A stretch of DNA of 6,282 bases from CAYZPB01 sp964551195. GTDB taxonomy: Bacteria; Bacillota; Bacilli; Tepidibacillales; Tepidibacillaceae. Below the pieces are notes generated by a model. That model searched no databases. It saw only the letters and a list, made by a program, of their open reading frames with translations, and was not told the origin of the DNA. Shown piece after piece: positions 5,935-6,282 of the stretch (positions are counted from its first letter, which is position 1; each line of letters opens with the position of its first letter). Where the stretch lies: NCBI GenBank assembly GCA_964551195.1, contig CAZKBI010000032.1:1-6282 (forward strand). The letters run 5' to 3'. Both the position numbers and the translations under genes were made by a program.

Positions 5935-6282
5935 CTGTTATTGCTTGCCAGCATGCCCTCTTCTTCTAAGATTTCTATAAGGGCGTCAACTACCTTACCA
6001 TCAAATAGTATCTCCTTCATTAATTCAATCTCCGCTATAGATACATCGACTGGAAGTGCCGCTCGATAGGCGCGATCACTAGTCATAGCATCAAAAACAT
6101 CAGCAACAGCAATTATTCGGGCCTCGAGCATAATTTGCTCATCCCTCAGTCCTTGTGGGTAGCCGGAACCATCAAGACGCTCGTGATGCTGCAGAATAAT
6201 TTCGGCTATTGCGCTAAAATGTGTCTCGGCAAGCATCTTAGCACCGAGTTCGGGATGTTCCTTAATTAAAGCCCACTCATCT
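5931..6282 (-). CDS. HD-GYP domain protein, C-terminal fragment (predicted cyclic-di-GMP phosphodiesterase)
   Basis: The last 116 residues of a gene that begins beyond position 6282; the frame is open to the window edge, starting DEWALIKEHPELGAKML. HD-GYP hallmarks are present: the metal-ligand histidine in KEHPELG (visible residue 9), HHERLDGSGYPQGL (32-45, with HHE and the GYP triplet) and AVADVFDAMTSDRAYR (58-73, with the conserved aspartate). In active members such residues hold a metal centre that hydrolyses c-di-GMP. The HD dyad itself would lie upstream, outside the window, as would any sensory or receiver domain, so activity and signal input are unknown. The C-terminal segment KEILFDGKVVDALI has FDG where the family usually has FDP. 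The protein ends SNNS with TGA inside the -35 box of the valS promoter. Confidence 0.9.
   Translation of the reverse strand, partial: DEWALIKEHPELGAKMLAETHFSAIAEIILQHHERLDGSGYPQGLRDEQIMLEARIIAVADVFDAMTSDRAYRAALPVDVSIAEIELMKEILFDGKVVDALIEILEEEGMLASNNS

Overview
The window is a compact, chromosomal housekeeping region with every gene on the minus strand. The organism is probably a Gram-positive-lineage (Firmicutes/Bacillota) bacterium. The reasons are a complete tRNA-sensing T-box leader in front of valS, strong Shine-Dalgarno sequences, moderate GC, the valS-folC gene pair familiar from that phylum, and type IV pilus / second-messenger genes on either side. Clostridia or Negativicutes would fit, but the sequence does not settle the class.

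In the direction of transcription (high to low coordinates) the layout is as follows. At 6282-5931 is the 3' part of an HD-GYP domain gene, a predicted cyclic-di-GMP phosphodiesterase. At 5934-5906 is a strong sigma-A-type promoter whose -35 box contains the HD-GYP stop codon. At about 5899-5650 is a T-box leader with specifier codon GUC (valine), a GNUGNRA distal loop, the T-box sequence, and mutually exclusive antiterminator and terminator. Then come valS (valyl-tRNA synthetase, start best placed at 5630), folC (folylpolyglutamate/dihydrofolate synthase, start best placed at GTG 2958) and murC (UDP-N-acetylmuramate--L-alanine ligase, TTG start at 1597). A short 81-bp gap (208-128) holds a candidate extended -10 promoter. 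At 127-1 is the N-terminus of a GspE/PilB-type assembly ATPase, running off the window.

valS, folC and murC are packed without intergenic space (stop/start overlap or a 14-base gap) and probably form one operon. Uncharged tRNA-Val would then raise not only valyl-tRNA synthetase but also folate polyglutamylation and the first amino-acid addition of peptidoglycan synthesis. folC and murC both belong to the Mur ligase superfamily, so two distant paralogues sit end to end. The flanking genes suggest a second theme, cyclic-di-GMP: an HD-GYP protein on one side and, on the other, an ATPase whose first 28 residues match the MshEN c-di-GMP-binding pattern.

I found no mobile element, CRISPR array, tRNA/rRNA gene, broken gene or clear sign of horizontal transfer. 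I see no wholly new system here. The points worth a second look are the regulatory wiring and the non-ATG starts.
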